A stretch of DNA of 64,000 bases. Source: Erythrophleum ivorense (lineage: Eukaryota; Streptophyta; Magnoliopsida; Fabales; Fabaceae). Positions 20,192 through 32,400 of this stretch are shown here, piece after piece. How positions within the stretch are numbered: the first letter of the stretch is position 1; each line of letters starts with the position of its first letter. The stretch lies in the NCBI GenBank assembly GCA_026724425.1, contig JAIUCV010000076.1, positions 4,177,501-4,241,500 on the forward strand. The letters run 5' to 3'. A program made the position numbers and the translations under genes. The notes under the pieces were generated by a model. That model saw nothing but the letters and a program-made list of their open reading frames with translations, did not search any database and had not been told where the DNA came from.

Positions 20192-21361
20192 GACTTCGCC
20201 TCTATTCTCTCCCTTTTCTGCTTTTTAAGAACTCTTCTTTTTATTAGTCGCGGCGATTCATGCCGATATAACAACATTGCCCGGGAGGGTTTTAATCCGT
20301 ATGCTTTTCAGGATTTAAAACTTAAGTATTTGCTTTACTTCCTCGTTCATCGTTTTGCTTTGTGCGAGATGAATATCGCGAATATAGTTGATGATTTCGT
20401 GCTTTTTGAAACATCCTGCTTTTAATCTATATCCTTTAATGAGGTGCGCTGCGTTGTCAATCTAGCGGAATGATTCAAGTGTCTAATCGTCATTAGATAA
20501 GTGGTTCAACGTGCCGAGACAACTTGGCATGCTCAAGTTCTGTCGTGACGAGATGCTACTCGCTATGACAATGCTATGTATCCGACGAGATGCGAAGTCA
20601 CGCAGCTCGTCAGAATTCTCGTTTTTAAGAGACACCGATCCGCGCTTGTTGGATCTGTTTGCGGTGGCGCTTTTTAGGCCGGTAATAGGAACCGAAGTCT
20701 AGAAATTCGAATTACTCCTACGCCGCTAAGTCGAATATGATTAATAAGGTAGCGATTTTTTCTTGCCCATATGGCTTAGGGTCGTGCGAGATATGCGTGC
20801 TCTCGACTTGTAGTGCGTCATTCTTGAAGAATGGGGGATGATCAGTCCACTTGGTGCGATGTGCGGTCAACTGTTTGGCCAGAACGTCGACACTACTCTT
20901 TTATGCGTGCGCTTCAGAGTAGCTTTGAGACTCTCTTTTCTTGCCGAGCTCATAAACAAGGACTCATTATACTGCCGAGTTCCAGAGGCTTTGAGACTCA
21001 TTAATTTACCGAGTACTAAAGGAATTTTGTGACTCTGATTTTGCCGAGTTCACTAGGCACACCAAAACATCTGTTTTTGACCTAAGTCAATCAGGAAATT
21101 CTTGCTTGGGTTTTTCTGCCGAGATGGAATGTTTCTCAAGGGTTCAGAAAAAGATGCATGCGTACAAGCGAATTAATAAAATAAAAAAGCTTTTTTATTT
21201 TTATTAAGTTATGGCTGCGCCTCGGTGAAAAGGCTGCCTACGTACCCGTGCCGGGATCAAGCCATTCGTAGTTCGTTACAAGTGTTCATGTAGTGAACAC
21301 GTCTTTTTTTTTTTTTTTTTTTTTTTTGGTTTTTTTTTTGGCGAGACGCGAAGCTACGCGT
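20192..21361. other. non-coding gap between antisense gene and integrase
   Basis: Counterpart of 7782-8927 in copy 1 and highly similar to it. No gene is supported. A T-rich run at 21304-21327 precedes the pol stop codon, as in copy 1. Confidence 0.7.
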
Positions 21362-22715
21362 CTAGTGGCGGAACTTGCGCAAGTTCATGGAGTTCCACGA
21401 GCGGGGGAGTATGCTTCCGTCGTCATCTTCGAGCTGGTATACTCCTGGTTTGATGACTCGCGTGATGCGGTATGGTCCTTCCCAGTTGAAGCCAAATTTG
21501 CCGGCGTGCTCGGGCTTGGTGAAGTCGTGGACTTTCTTCAGGACGAGATCATGTAGTGCGAAGCGGCGGTTGCGAATCTTCTTAGCATAGTATCTTGCTG
21601 CTTTTTGCTGATAGTTTTGCATACGCAAGAGGGAGCGATCTCTTAGCTCCTCAGTGTTGACGAGACTATCGTGCAAAGATTCGTCATTCAATGAGGAGTT
21701 GAGGGGCATTAGCGATCGGCGTAAGCTCGCGACGTGTAGCTCGGCAAGGGCTAATGCTTCGCAACCGTGAGATAGGGAGAAAGGGGTTTCGCCAGTCGCT
21801 GACCTGGGTTTTGTGCGGTGAGACCAAAGTACTCCGTCAAGTTCGTCTGCCCACGTTCCTTTGTAGCTCTCGAGTCTTTTCCTTAGGCCGTCGACGATAG
21901 TTTTGTTTGTTGCCTCGGCTTGCCCATTGGCTTGGGGGTATCTTGGCGTGGAATAAACGAGCTTGATCTTCCAATTGGCACAGAACTCGCGGAAGCTTGC
22001 CGCGATGAATTGGCCACCATTGTCGGTGATAATTTCATATGGTAGACCATGTCGGCAAATGACGTACTGCCAGATGAAGTTCTGCACGTCTTTGGCAGTG
22101 GGGTTCGGGAAGGCCTTAGCTTCTACCCACTTGGTGAAGTAGTTGGTGACGATCAGGAGGTACGCGCATTGCCGGGACCGTGGCATCGGGCCGACGATAT
22201 CCATCGCCCAGCGCATAAAGGGATATGCCGGGACGGACGCTTGAAGTTCTTGCGTCGGGGCGTTGATGATCGGGGCGTATCTTTGGCAAGGAATGCACTT
22301 CGCGGTGTGATTTTCGCAGTCTTCGATCATCTTTGGCCAGAACAGGCCGTGCTTCTTGATCTTAGAGGCCAGAGATTTGCCGCCGGCATGGTTTCCTCCG
22401 GCTCCTTCGTGAGTCTCGATCATCACTTTCTTGGCCTGCGTCTCGTCGCAACAACGTAGGATGACTTTGTTCGCGGTCCACCGGAATCATTTGTCGTTCT
22501 GGAGGAAGTAGTAGGCTGCTTTGCGGCGTAGCCGACGAGCTTCCCAACGATTGACCGGAATCGTCCCGTTGATCAGATAATCTTTGATCTCGTCCTGCCA
22601 TGAGTGAGGTTGATCCTCTTCTGACTCGGGGGTCATTGGCTCGTCGTCTTCATCTTCCTCCTCTTCTTGATATATCGCCATGGTAAACGCTCCTTTAGGA
22701 AGTTTAATGCTAGGC
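21362..22715 (-). pseudogene. integrase of Tat copy 2 (open core, stops upstream)
   Basis: From 22426 to 21362 the frame is open for 354 codons. It contains the zinc-binding region (GGNHAGGKS ... CIPCQRY), the catalytic core (MDIVGPMP, ITDNGGQF, PQANGQAEATNK) and a complete C-terminal domain (WADELDGVLWSHRTKPRS; YRITRVIKPGVYQLEDDDG). Upstream in the same frame an acidic linker (YQEEEEDEDDEP) and the start of the zinc region are interrupted by TGA at about 22487 and TAG at 22713-22715, so the polyprotein cannot be made whole. In copy 1 the corresponding linker positions are open. The C-terminal region shows no chromodomain. Confidence 0.9.
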
Positions 22716-24597
22716 TACTCGATTGTTTCGACGGGAATCGTTCGCCGCAAAGCCGAGTCGGTTCTCGAGGCTAAGGCGGCGAGCGCGTCGGCTTCTGTGT
22801 TCTCGGCACGGGGGATTTTTGTCAACTCGAACGACTTGAATTGTCTGGACAGTTCCGTCGTTACCTTGAGGTATGCGTCCATGCGGTCGTCTTTAGCATC
22901 GTAGTCTCTGCTGAATTGCTTTGCCACGAGCTGAGAATCGCAGAATGCGTGCACGTGCTCGGCCCCGACTTCCTTTGCGAGACGTAGTCCTGCGATGACT
23001 GCCTCATATTCGGCCTCGTTATTGGATGCTGGAAAGTCGAGTTTGAAGGACTGTTCGAGAACCTCGCCTGTAGGGGATACGAGGCGGATGCCGACACCAG
23101 ATCCTTGCTTGGATGAAGCTCCGTCAACGTGCAGGAGCCATTTGGAGATATGCTCGGTTTCGTTCACGACGAGCTCTGGTGGGATCTCGACAATGAAGTC
23201 GGCGAGAACCTGGGATTTTGCGCTGGTTCGGCCTTTGAATTCGATGTCGTGCTCTGACAGCTCTACCGCCCATCTTGCCATGCGACCCGATTGATTTGGG
23301 CCATGAAGGATTTGGCGCAATGGTTGGCTTGAGAGGACGATGATTGCGTGGGATTGAAAGTATGGTCTCAATTTTCTTGCCGAGATCACTACCGCTAATG
23401 CCAGCTTTTCGAGGGTAGGATACCTCGTCTCGGCATCGTTGAGGGTTTTGCTCACGTAAAAGATGGGATTTTGCTCGCCGCGATCTTCTCGGACCAGTGC
23501 GCCGCTAACGGCTGTGCTTGATATGGCGATGTAGAGGAGTAACGTCTCGCCATCTTTGGGTTTTGCGAGGATCGGCGGGGTAGTGAGATACTCTTTCAGT
23601 TGCTTGAATGCGTCTTCACACTTCTCGTCCCATTTAAAGAGCTTGTTGGAGCGGAGCAGCTGGTAAAAAGGGAGGCACTTGTCGGTCGAGCGCGAGATGA
23701 ATCTATTCAGTGCGGCGATTCGGCCAGTGAGCCTTTGGACCTCTTTTGCGTTTTTTGGTGAGGGAGGTCGAGAATTGCCGAGATCTGCTTCGGGTTTGCC
23801 TCGATGCCGCGCTGAGTTACGATGTAGCCGAGGAATTCTCCGGACGTGACGGCGAAATTGCACTTTGCCGGGTTGAGCTTCATCCCGTACTTTGTCAGAA
23901 CCTGAAAACATTCTTGAAGGTTCTTCACGTGATCCTCGGCTTTAGCAGATTTTACCAACATGTCATCGATGTAGACTTCCATGCTGTTGCCGAGCTGTTT
24001 TGCAAACATCTTGTTGACCAATCTTTGGTAAGTGGCGCCAGCGTTCTTCAAGCCGAAGGGCATGACTTTGTAGCAATATGTGCCTCGATCAGTGATGAAG
24101 GCTGTCTTCTCGCGGTCGTCTGGGTGCATGAATATCTGGTTGTAGCTGGAGAATGCATCCATGAAGGAGAGTAGTTCGTTCCCCGCTGTAGCTTCGACGA
24201 GGCGATCGATATGCGGCAGCAGAAAGCTATCCTTCGGACAAGCCTTGTTCAGGTCGGTGAAGTCCACACATACTCTCCACTTCCCGTTCTTCTTCTTGAC
24301 GACGACCGGATTGGCGAGCCAGTCGGGGTACTTCACTTCGGTGATTGATCCGGCTCGCAGTAGCTTTTCGACTTCGTCATTGACTGCTTGAGCTTTATCG
24401 GTGCCGAGCTTACGCCTCTTCTGCTTGATCGGTTTGTAGGTGGGGTCAACGCTGAGCTCATGCGAGGTGATCCCGGGATCTATTCCTTTCATATCCTCCA
24501 TCGACCATGCGAAGAGATGCACGTTCTCCTTCAGTAGATCCACCAGCTGGGTTCTGATTTCGGCGTTGAGATTGCTGCCGATACCAACGCTCCTTTA
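22716..24597 (-). pseudogene. RT and RNase H of Tat copy 2, broken
   Basis: The RT frame (24543-23707) has the fingers region (NPVVVKKKNGKWRVCVDFTD), FMDAF and the catalytic YIDDMLV. It loses frame near 23760 at a one-base change in DLPSLKNAKEVQR. The following frame (23911-22715) has both RNase H domains, including LLHVDGASSKQGSGVGI and NNEAEYEAVIAGL. A TAA at 24595-24597 replaces a glutamate codon present in copy 1 and separates RT from the protease. The domain order matches copy 1. Confidence 0.92.
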
Positions 24598-25929
24598 TGG
24601 TTTCGTCTCATCGATGCTGACCTGGTCGACGAGATCGGGTTTAGGTCTCTGATGATAAGGGAGTCGCGGGTCGAGCTCTTCATTGATCATGCATGAGGAT
24701 GAAGAGCGGAGTCGGCGTTCTTGGAGGAAGCAGGATCTTGACACTCTTTGGCTGTCGCGTAATGTGAAGATTCCCAACGGTGTTGGAAATTTGACGCATT
24801 GATGAAACATCGAGACGACGGCTTTCATCTCGTGGATCCACGGCGTTCCTAGAATCGCGTTATATATTGCTGGTCTGTCTATGACGATGAATTTCACGAG
24901 CTTGGAAATTCCTCCGACGTAGACGGGCAAGAGGATAGTGCCGATACTGAACACGGTGTCGGCGGTGAATCCAGTCAGCGGACGAGATGCTGGCTTGATG
25001 GCTTCTTCTTCAATCCCCATCCGGTCTAGGGTCTCCTTAAAGATTAGATTCACCGTGCTCCCGGTGTCAACCAGTATCTTTGCCACGTCGCAATCGTGGA
25101 CTTGTATTTTGACCATTAGCGGGTCGAGATGCGGGGTATCCAGCCCCTCCGCATCCTTATCCGTGAAGGATATCATGCCCGTGTCCTGACGGATAAATTG
25201 GCCGAGCAGGGCTTCTCCATCCTGATGGGAACTGGGGCGGCGCTGAGCCGAGACGGCCTTTCGCTCATACTCCTTGATTGCCGAGATGGAATCGTTATTG
25301 TCTAAGAGACTTCCCATGATCATGCTGACCTGTCGCTTTGGTGGGGGTGGCAAATCCTCTGGATGGTCATAGTCTTCCTTCTCGGGTGCGGGTTTCGGAT
25401 TTGTCTTCCCCTGCTTTTGGGGGCGAAACAGGCGGGGTCGCTTTCCCTTTTGGCCCCCTTTGGCTGGCTTCGGCGCGAAGTCTTTGCCTTGAGATCGGTC
25501 GCCTTCTACCGCAACGGTTCCTTCTCGGTACTTCCTGAGGAGGCTACCGATGAGATGCCTACAGTTCTCCGTTGCGTGACCGGTTCGACCGTGGAAGCTG
25601 CAGAACAGGTCATGATTATTGTCGTCGTCTGAGTCGGCGATGGTTGGACGAGACGACGTCAGTGCGAGTGCTTGCGGCTGCTCTGCTGGGTCCCAGTGGT
25701 TGAGGTCGTCGTCGACGGCAAAAGAGAGTGATCTCCTGACCTCTGGCCTTCATCGCTGTTCATGACTTTCTTTCTTAGGTCTGGCGATGACGGGCCTTTT
25801 CTCACCACTCTTCTCGGCGTAGAAGTCGGTGTCTTCTTCTAGGAAGATGTACCTCTGGGATCGATGGAGCGCGTCTTCGAGGGTCGGCGATGGTTGGAGA
25901 GAGAGGTCCGCTTTAAACTTAGAGTCGTA
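24598..25929 (-). pseudogene. gag finger and protease of Tat copy 2, broken
   Basis: Downstream of gag the frame passes a TGA at about 25752 and then stays open to 24598. It holds the CX2HX4HX4C finger (CSFHGRTGHATENC), a basic linker (KGKRPRLFRPQKQGK), the conserved PPPPKRQVSMIMGSL block and the retropepsin with VDTGSTVNLIFKE and ILGTPWIHEMKAV. The sequence is closely similar to copy 1 residues 40-425. Confidence 0.88.
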
Positions 25930-26940
25930 TCAGAGACCGTTGCGGAGTGCCTCCAGCGGGACGCTATCGGGCATGTCGCCGAGATCCATTGCGGCTTTCT
26001 TAAACCTTTCCATGAAACTTCGCAGTGGTTCTCCTCTTGGTTGCGTCATGGTAAACATGTTTCGGGTCACCCTGGTCATGTTCATGGAGTAGTGTTTTAA
26101 GAATGCGCTCGTCAAGTCGTCGAAGTTATCGATCGACTCGGCAAGGAGGCTGGAGAACCATCCGAGTGCTTCTTTCGTCATATGCTCGACGAAGACTTGG
26201 CAATAGTTCGCCTCTCTCTCCTCGGGAGTGGCATACTGTTCTCTTGTCATAGCGAGGATGAAAGCTGTCAACCACTTCTTCGGATCTTCTTCGCCGGCAA
26301 AGGGCTCGATCTTTAGTCGGACTCTTTCGCGGAGCCGGATTCTGCGAATCCTTGCCGTCAGCGGACTCCTCCGGGTGTCGGCAAGGATTTTTGCCAATTC
26401 TGGTGCAGCGCTCGTGACGAGGTGCACTCTGGAATTAAACTCGTCTGGCCGACGATTAATCCTATCGAGCTCGGCGTAGGTCTGCTTGCTGGCCCGCGAG
26501 ATTCGGCTCGTCGCTTCTGTCCGATTAGCAGTTGCGTCTGCTATCACGGTCCCCGTGGCATGACCTGTCGGTGTATCGAACGAGAGTCGACGAACCGGCG
26601 AAAACTTGCCGTCGTCCGCTGTCACAGAGTCGATGAAATCCTGCGTCTTCTTCAGATATGCTTGCATCGTCTGGATTTCTTCGGAGAATGGCTTCATAGC
26701 CCTTTGAATTGTCTTCATCAGGTCGTCGTGCTTGACGGCCTTTGCTCTGGATCTGCGGCGAGCGGGAGCTGGCGGCTGAATTGTATCCTCGGGTTCGTCG
26801 CGCTGTGCGTTTTCATCGTGCTCGACGTGGTCCTCCTCATGCTCGAGAAGGTCTTCTCCGTTTTTGGGAGGATTCTCCGGGAGGGTCTTGTGGGCATGTC
26901 GCGGTTCTCTTTCGGGGGAGCTTCCCGCTGAGTGAGACAT
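25930..26940 (-). pseudogene. gag of Tat copy 2
   Basis: ATG at 26940 (MSHSAGSSPEREPRH). An acidic N-terminus is followed by a helical segment (EEIQTMQAYLKKTQDFIDSV) and the Retrotrans_gag core (EPFAGEEDPKKWLTAFILAM ... FLKHYSMNMTRVTRNMFTM). The frame ends at a TGA at 25930-25932 in place of a leucine codon found in copy 1, so the gag is truncated before its finger. Otherwise this copy is better preserved than copy 1, which has two frameshifts in the same region. Confidence 0.9.
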
Positions 26941-26987
26941 CGTCCGAGCTTCTTTTGAGATGCTTAATCCGGCAAAGGTATTCCCAG

Positions 26988-27005
26988 TCCCCACAGTCGG
27001 CGCCA
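26988..27005 (-). other. primer binding site of Tat copy 2
   Basis: The minus strand reads TGGCGCCGACTGTGGGGA, two bases inside the 5' LTR. One base differs from the PBS of copy 1. Confidence 0.85.
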
Positions 27006-27007
27006 AT

Positions 27008-27491
27008 TGTTGATTCCAGAAATAGCACACGTTAATGTGACGGGATATTTCGGATGGGAGACTTGGGAAGCTTTGGATTAATTACTCAAAAAGAAGATTG
27101 GATACAAGAGATTGTCTCGTCAAACAAGCCTTGACGAGACGTAATGCGAATAGCGAATAAAATAGAGAAGAGATGAGCGAATGCTTTTAGGGTTTGTAAG
27201 GTTGCGTGACTTGGTCTTCAGGGAATGAAGACCTCTCCTTATATAGTTGAGTTAAGGCGATTCTCTGCTGAATATTCTCCTCTTGATCATAAAGGAAATC
27301 TTCTTCTTCTCTTGATTTCTTTCCTTTCTTCGAGTGGCGGCTGCATCTTTCTCCTTTTCGCTTAAGGTGTTACCTTCCTCCTCAAGGCTTTCCATTTCCG
27401 TGAGGAGGCTAGGGCTGAAGACGGGCTGGGCTTTTTGTGCTGTTACTCATTGCGACGGGCTCGGGGAAATGTGCTCATTTCACCTCTAACA
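27008..27491 (-). repeat. 5' LTR of Tat copy 2
   Basis: 484 bp, TG...CA ends. A minus-strand TATA box CTATATAAGG lies at 27237-27246. A perfect hairpin TCTCGTCAA/TTGACGAGA lies at about 27115-27139. It is bordered on the right by the target duplication GTCGT. Confidence 0.95.
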
Positions 27492-27827
27492 GTCGTGGCC
27501 ATGCCCCATTATATGTGGGGCGAAACTCCTTGTGCATTCGTTGTTCTAAAAAAGGGTGACACTAGTCAAGGAGATCGTGAAGAGAAATTTGTGCCCAAAA
27601 AAAGAGATTTGAATGAGTATTGCCGTGAGAATCTGCCTCATTTTACGTGTCCTAGGAAGGTCGTGTTCTTGGAAGATCTACCAAAGAACGGCAATGGAAA
27701 GAGCCTTAAGCTTAAACTAAGAGACATTGCTAAAGGTTTGCTTTGCGATGATGAGGATACTTTTAGTTCCAAGAAAGCTGATTGCCTTGGTTCTCGGTTT
27801 CGAGTTAATGCATCTACGAATCATTAA
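27492..27827 (+). pseudogene. AAE pseudogene, end of exon 3
   Basis: This continues the pseudogene after the second Tat-type insertion. The reading resumes at GGCCATGCCCCA (AMPHYMWGETPCAFVVL) and runs to TAA at 27827. The catalytic-lysine region is altered to NGNGKSLKLKL from NGNGKILKPKL. The normal end, a peroxisomal SRL followed by TGA in the intact copy, has become SRF-R because the stop codon is now CGA. Translation would run on to add VNASTNH, so the targeting signal is lost. Confidence 0.93.
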
Positions 27828-29233
27828 ACATCTATGGTGGAATCTATCACCAAAGAAATAGACTGTATAAGTATGTCATTTTCATCCGATTTATGGAACA
27901 CCCGTTTTTGAAACTATAGAACATTATAGAAATTGTGAAACGATTCCCAAAGTGTTCATAAATCAATATGAAGTTATTCTAGAACTTCCAGGATTGTTGG
28001 GACCTATGAATTTATAAAATGGTTGCGAAGCCAGGTGTTAGTGAGAAATTTAAATGATTGGTATAGCGGTTGGAGATGCTTTAACGCGTTAAGATGATGG
28101 TTTAACATAAAATTACCAGATACAGTACATACAATATATCATTTATAAAAAAAAGCCATAAACTATTTGATTATAATAAAAAATTTAAATTTAGAGTAGC
28201 TAATCAAAAATAATTTTAAGAGGTTTGGAATATCTGTTTATATATAATGAATCTCTTAACAATTACAAATATATTATAGTTTGATAAATATAAAAATCAA
28301 GCACTTATGGTTTTGAAGAGTTTAAAAAGTTTGGTCAATAGCCATATTCGATAAAAATTAAGAATATGGCCTTGATAAAATAAAATAAAAAAGAAACTAA
28401 GCATAGCTTTATTTTTTGGACGAAATTGTCCTTCGGTGTAAATTCCGTTCTATATACAAAGGTAGTATAGAATTAATACTATTTACTATACAAATTGATG
28501 GGAAAAAATGGTGAACATGAAGCAGAGACCATATCTTGTTGTTTTTTTCTTGCTTTTTCTCTACAATTACAAAACATCTCATCCTTCTCTAACTGAAGAA
28601 AACTTCTTTAAGCCAATAGAGGAAGAAGACTGGTCGAATAAAGACTGGTGGTAGCACAATAGAGACCGAAAGACTTGGCTTTGGGTTAATGATCGACCAT
28701 AAACATATAAAACATCAAATCAGATCGAATCAAAAATCATGGACAATTGAGCGTGCCGATGCCAAATAATCCAAAGAAAAAGGCATAAATCAATTTGTCG
28801 CTGATTTGCTGTAGAAATTGGATGCGCGAAGAAGACAAAGAGAGAAAAAAGAAATATGGACAATTTTGTCATTATGCACACAATATCCTAACCATGCGTT
28901 TGATATATGGTTATTCACTTAATTTCAATTTTTTTTTTTATGGTTAGTTAGTGCTATTTCTTATAAAAGTTTAACCATTGGCAACCATCCACTTGTACAA
29001 ACACTCGTAGAAAGAAGTTTTTAATTTAGAGGGTTTCTGAACGACACAAAGCAGTGCGAAACAATAGCATTAAAGGTGTACTTTAATGCATAACGAATAA
29101 AAAACAAATTGCATAACGAAGGCCCATACAGAAGAGACAGTCCAATTATTTGGTACTTTAATGCATAACGAAAGAGACGATGCAACTTCGATCACTAATA
29201 TTGAAAAAATTGAAACACGACCTCATTATTATG
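27828..29233. other. intergenic, AT-rich
   Basis: No gene or RNA supported. Three copies of a short word (TGCATAACGAA) occur at about 29086-29172. Nothing else recognised. Confidence 0.6.
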
Positions 29234-29404
29234 TGTTAAGGAAAGAGCATCAATCACTTATTCTGATATCTTTGTTCCTATAATTACGTTCTTGCAATCT
29301 CTGTAATTACTCTCCGTAATATTCTTAGTCACTCTTGTATAAATAGGTATGCTATGTACATTGAGAAATATAGAATATATTCAACATCTTCTTCCTTCTC
29401 TACA
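29234..29404 (+). repeat. 5' LTR of copia element
   Basis: 171 bp, TGTTAAGG ... CTCTACA. A TATA box (TATAAATAGG) lies at about 29338-29347, within the LTR and upstream of the gag start. Confidence 0.95.
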
Positions 29405-29416
29405 TGGTATCAGAGC
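29405..29416 (+). other. PBS, initiator tRNA-Met type
   Basis: TGGTATCAGAGC directly follows the 5' LTR; it is complementary to the 3' end of initiator tRNA-Met, as in most plant copia elements. Confidence 0.95.
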
Positions 29417-29474
29417 AATAGATACCTAGACCTCTAAATTTTCCGCCTCCTCTCCGTCTCTTCTCTTTCTCGTC

Positions 29475-32400
29475 ATGTCTGCTTCAGACAACTCTAACCC
29501 CGGTGTCACGACTTCCACAGAGACAATCTCTGTCAACTCTACCACCCTCCTCAACGTCAATATGACAAACATCACAAAACTCTCTCCCACCAACTACCTT
29601 ATGTGGAGTCGTCAAGTTCATGCCCTCCTTGATGGCTATGACTTGGCTGCCCACATCGATGCAACCGCTGTGCGACCAGATCCACTCATCTCTGTTGATG
29701 AATCCACTTCTCCAAATCCTGCCTTCACTCTATGGAAACGTCAAGACAAGCTCATTTACAGTGCCTTGCTTGGAGTCATCTCTCTCTCGGTGCAACCTCT
29801 CCTGTCCCGCTCTTCCACAACTGTCAAAGTCTGGACAACCCTTGCTGCCACCTACGCCAAGCCTAGTAGAGGCCACATCAAGCAGATTCAACATCAGCTA
29901 AAGCAGTGGACAAAAGGTTCGAAATCTATTAATGAATACTTCCAAGGTCTGACAACTAGATTTGATGAACTTGCTCTTCTTGGAAAAGTAATTGACCATG
30001 AAGATCAAGTTGATTTTGTCCTCCAAGGACTCCCTGAAGACTACAAACCTATTGTTGATCAGACTGAAGGTCGTGATTCCCCACCAACCCTCACTGAGCT
30101 TCATGAGAAACTCATCAACCATGAACTCAAGCTGCTGTCCACCAACACTATCTCGTCTCTCCCGGTCACAGCCAATTACGTGAATCATCGGTCCAACTCT
30201 TCTCAGCGCATCAATCAGCGCTCCCCCCAAACCTGGTCCAATAACAACAACAACAATCATTCCAAGTCTGGAGACCGTCCCTCTCGTCCTTATCAGGGTC
30301 GTTGCCAGCTATGTGGAGTCACTGGCCATTCTGCCCGCCGCTGCCCTCAACTACAATCTGTCTCACAAACCAATCGTCCACCTCTGCTGCCCACACCAAC
30401 CACTCCTCCCTCTTCCTGGCAACCTCGAGCTCACCTGGCCACTACAAACAATAGCCCATGGGTGTTTGATACCGGTGCTACACACCATATAACCTCTGAT
30501 CTGGCTAATCCCTCCCTTCACCAGCCTTACAACGGTGGAGAAGAGGTTCTCGTCGGCAATGGCAATGCACTACCTATCACTCACACTGGTTTTGCCTCTC
30601 TTCCATCCATCTCAAAACCTTTATCTCTCAATAATGTGCTTTATGTTCCTGAAATTACAAAGAACCTTATCTATGTCTATCGGTTGTGCAACGCTAACCA
30701 AGTCTCGGTGGAATTTTTCCCTGCCCACTTTCAGGTGAAGGATCTCAGCTCGGGGGCCCCGTTACTCCAAGGACGTACGAAGGATGACCTATACGAGTGG
30801 CCCATTTCCAAACCTCTTGCTCAAACTTTCTTTGCTACTCCTACCGTCAAAACTTCACTCACGGATTGGCATTCCCGTCTTGGCCACCCGTCTCATCCTA
30901 TTCTCAAAACTATCATTTCCAGTTTTTCTTTACCGTTTTCTGAATCTTTTTCCAAATCATTTTCTTGTATTGATTGCTTTACCAATAAAAGTCACAAACT
31001 TGCTTTCTCTCAAACATCGATCTCTTCTACCAAACCTCTCCAAATTCTTTTCACTGATCTTTGGACATCTCCAATCATCTCTGTGGATAACTACAAACAC
31101 TATCTCATCATAGTTGATCATTTCACTCGATATTCCTGGTTTTATCCACTTAAACTCAAATCTGATGTCAAAGAGACATTCATCCGGTTTAAAGCTCTCT
31201 CTGAAAACCGATTCAATACCAAAATTGGTACTCTCTTCTCCGATAACGGAGGTGAATTTATCGCCTTACGTACCTTTCTTTCCACCTCTGGAATCACACA
31301 TCTCACCTCTCCCCCTCATACGCCGGAGCATAATGGTCTGGCTGAGCGCCGTCATCGGCATATTGTCGAGACCGGTCTCTCTCTTCTTCATCATGCCCAA
31401 ATACCAAACACCTTCTGGTCCTACGCTTTCTCCACTGCTGTCTATTTGATCAATCGAATGCCTACTCCTGTTCTATCCCTCAAATCTCCATACTCAATGC
31501 TATTCCAATCTGATCCCAACTACACAAAACTAAAAATTTTTGGCTGTCTTTGTTTTCCGTGGCTTCGGCCATATCACTCTCATAAGCTTGAGCCTCGCTC
31601 AACAGCATGTGTTTTCTTGGGTTACTCTCTCACTCAAAGTGCATACCTTTGCTTCGATCCGCTCTCTAATCGTCTCTTTGTCTCTCGACATGTTAAATTC
31701 GATGAACAAAGTTTTCCTTTCTCTCGCCTGCTTCCTTCAAACTCACAAAGCCCTCTTTCGGACTCAATTCCTTCCTCACCTTTTTCCTTTGTGCCCATCT
31801 CTACTCGGCCGCTCGCATATGTTCATCCACCGACGTCTTCGAGCTCAGGACCGTCGACCATAGATCCTTCACCAGACCCGTCGTTGCCCTCCGACCAGAC
31901 GCCGGCACTCATCTCTCCATCGCATCCCGTGGATATGTCTCCGGCTTCTTCACAAAACACGACGTCGGAGCCTGTTGTGTCTTCTCCCGTCACGTTATCG
32001 TCGTCTCCTCAGGTTTCTCAGACCCATCAAAACGATGATCCAAACCATTTGGTCCAGGCCCAACTCTCCAAATCCATCTCCTCGTCTGCAACAGTTTCTC
32101 AAAGCCCATCTGGCACAACCAGGCCCAACAGCAACTCTAGCCCATCGAGATCTCCAGACATCCCTTCCTCCGTCTCTGACTCCGACAGCGGGAACACCAG
32201 TCCATCACCGTCTCCGCCTCCGGTTGCTCCACCTCCTCCACTGGAGAATCTACATAAGATGACCACCCGCGCCAAAACCGGCATCTCTAAACCAAATCGA
32301 CGATATGGTCTTCTTGCTACCGGACCCAACGAAATCGCTCCCATACCCATGACGGTTGCACAGGCTCTCGCTGATCCCAGATGGCGTAATTCCATGTCGG

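Larger units (their letters stand above)
16134..27491 (-). mobile_element. Tat-type Ty3/Gypsy element, copy 2, full length
   Basis: An 11,358-bp element with two 484-bp LTRs (16134-16617 and 27008-27491) flanked by the 5-bp target duplication GTCGT (16129-16133 and 27492-27496). Joining the flanks restores continuous AAE exon sequence. Minus-strand order: LTR, PBS, gag, pol, integrase, then an antisense spliced gene, a polypurine tract and the 3' LTR. By eye the LTRs differ at about six positions. Coding regions carry several stops and frameshifts, so it is not autonomous now. Confidence 0.95.
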
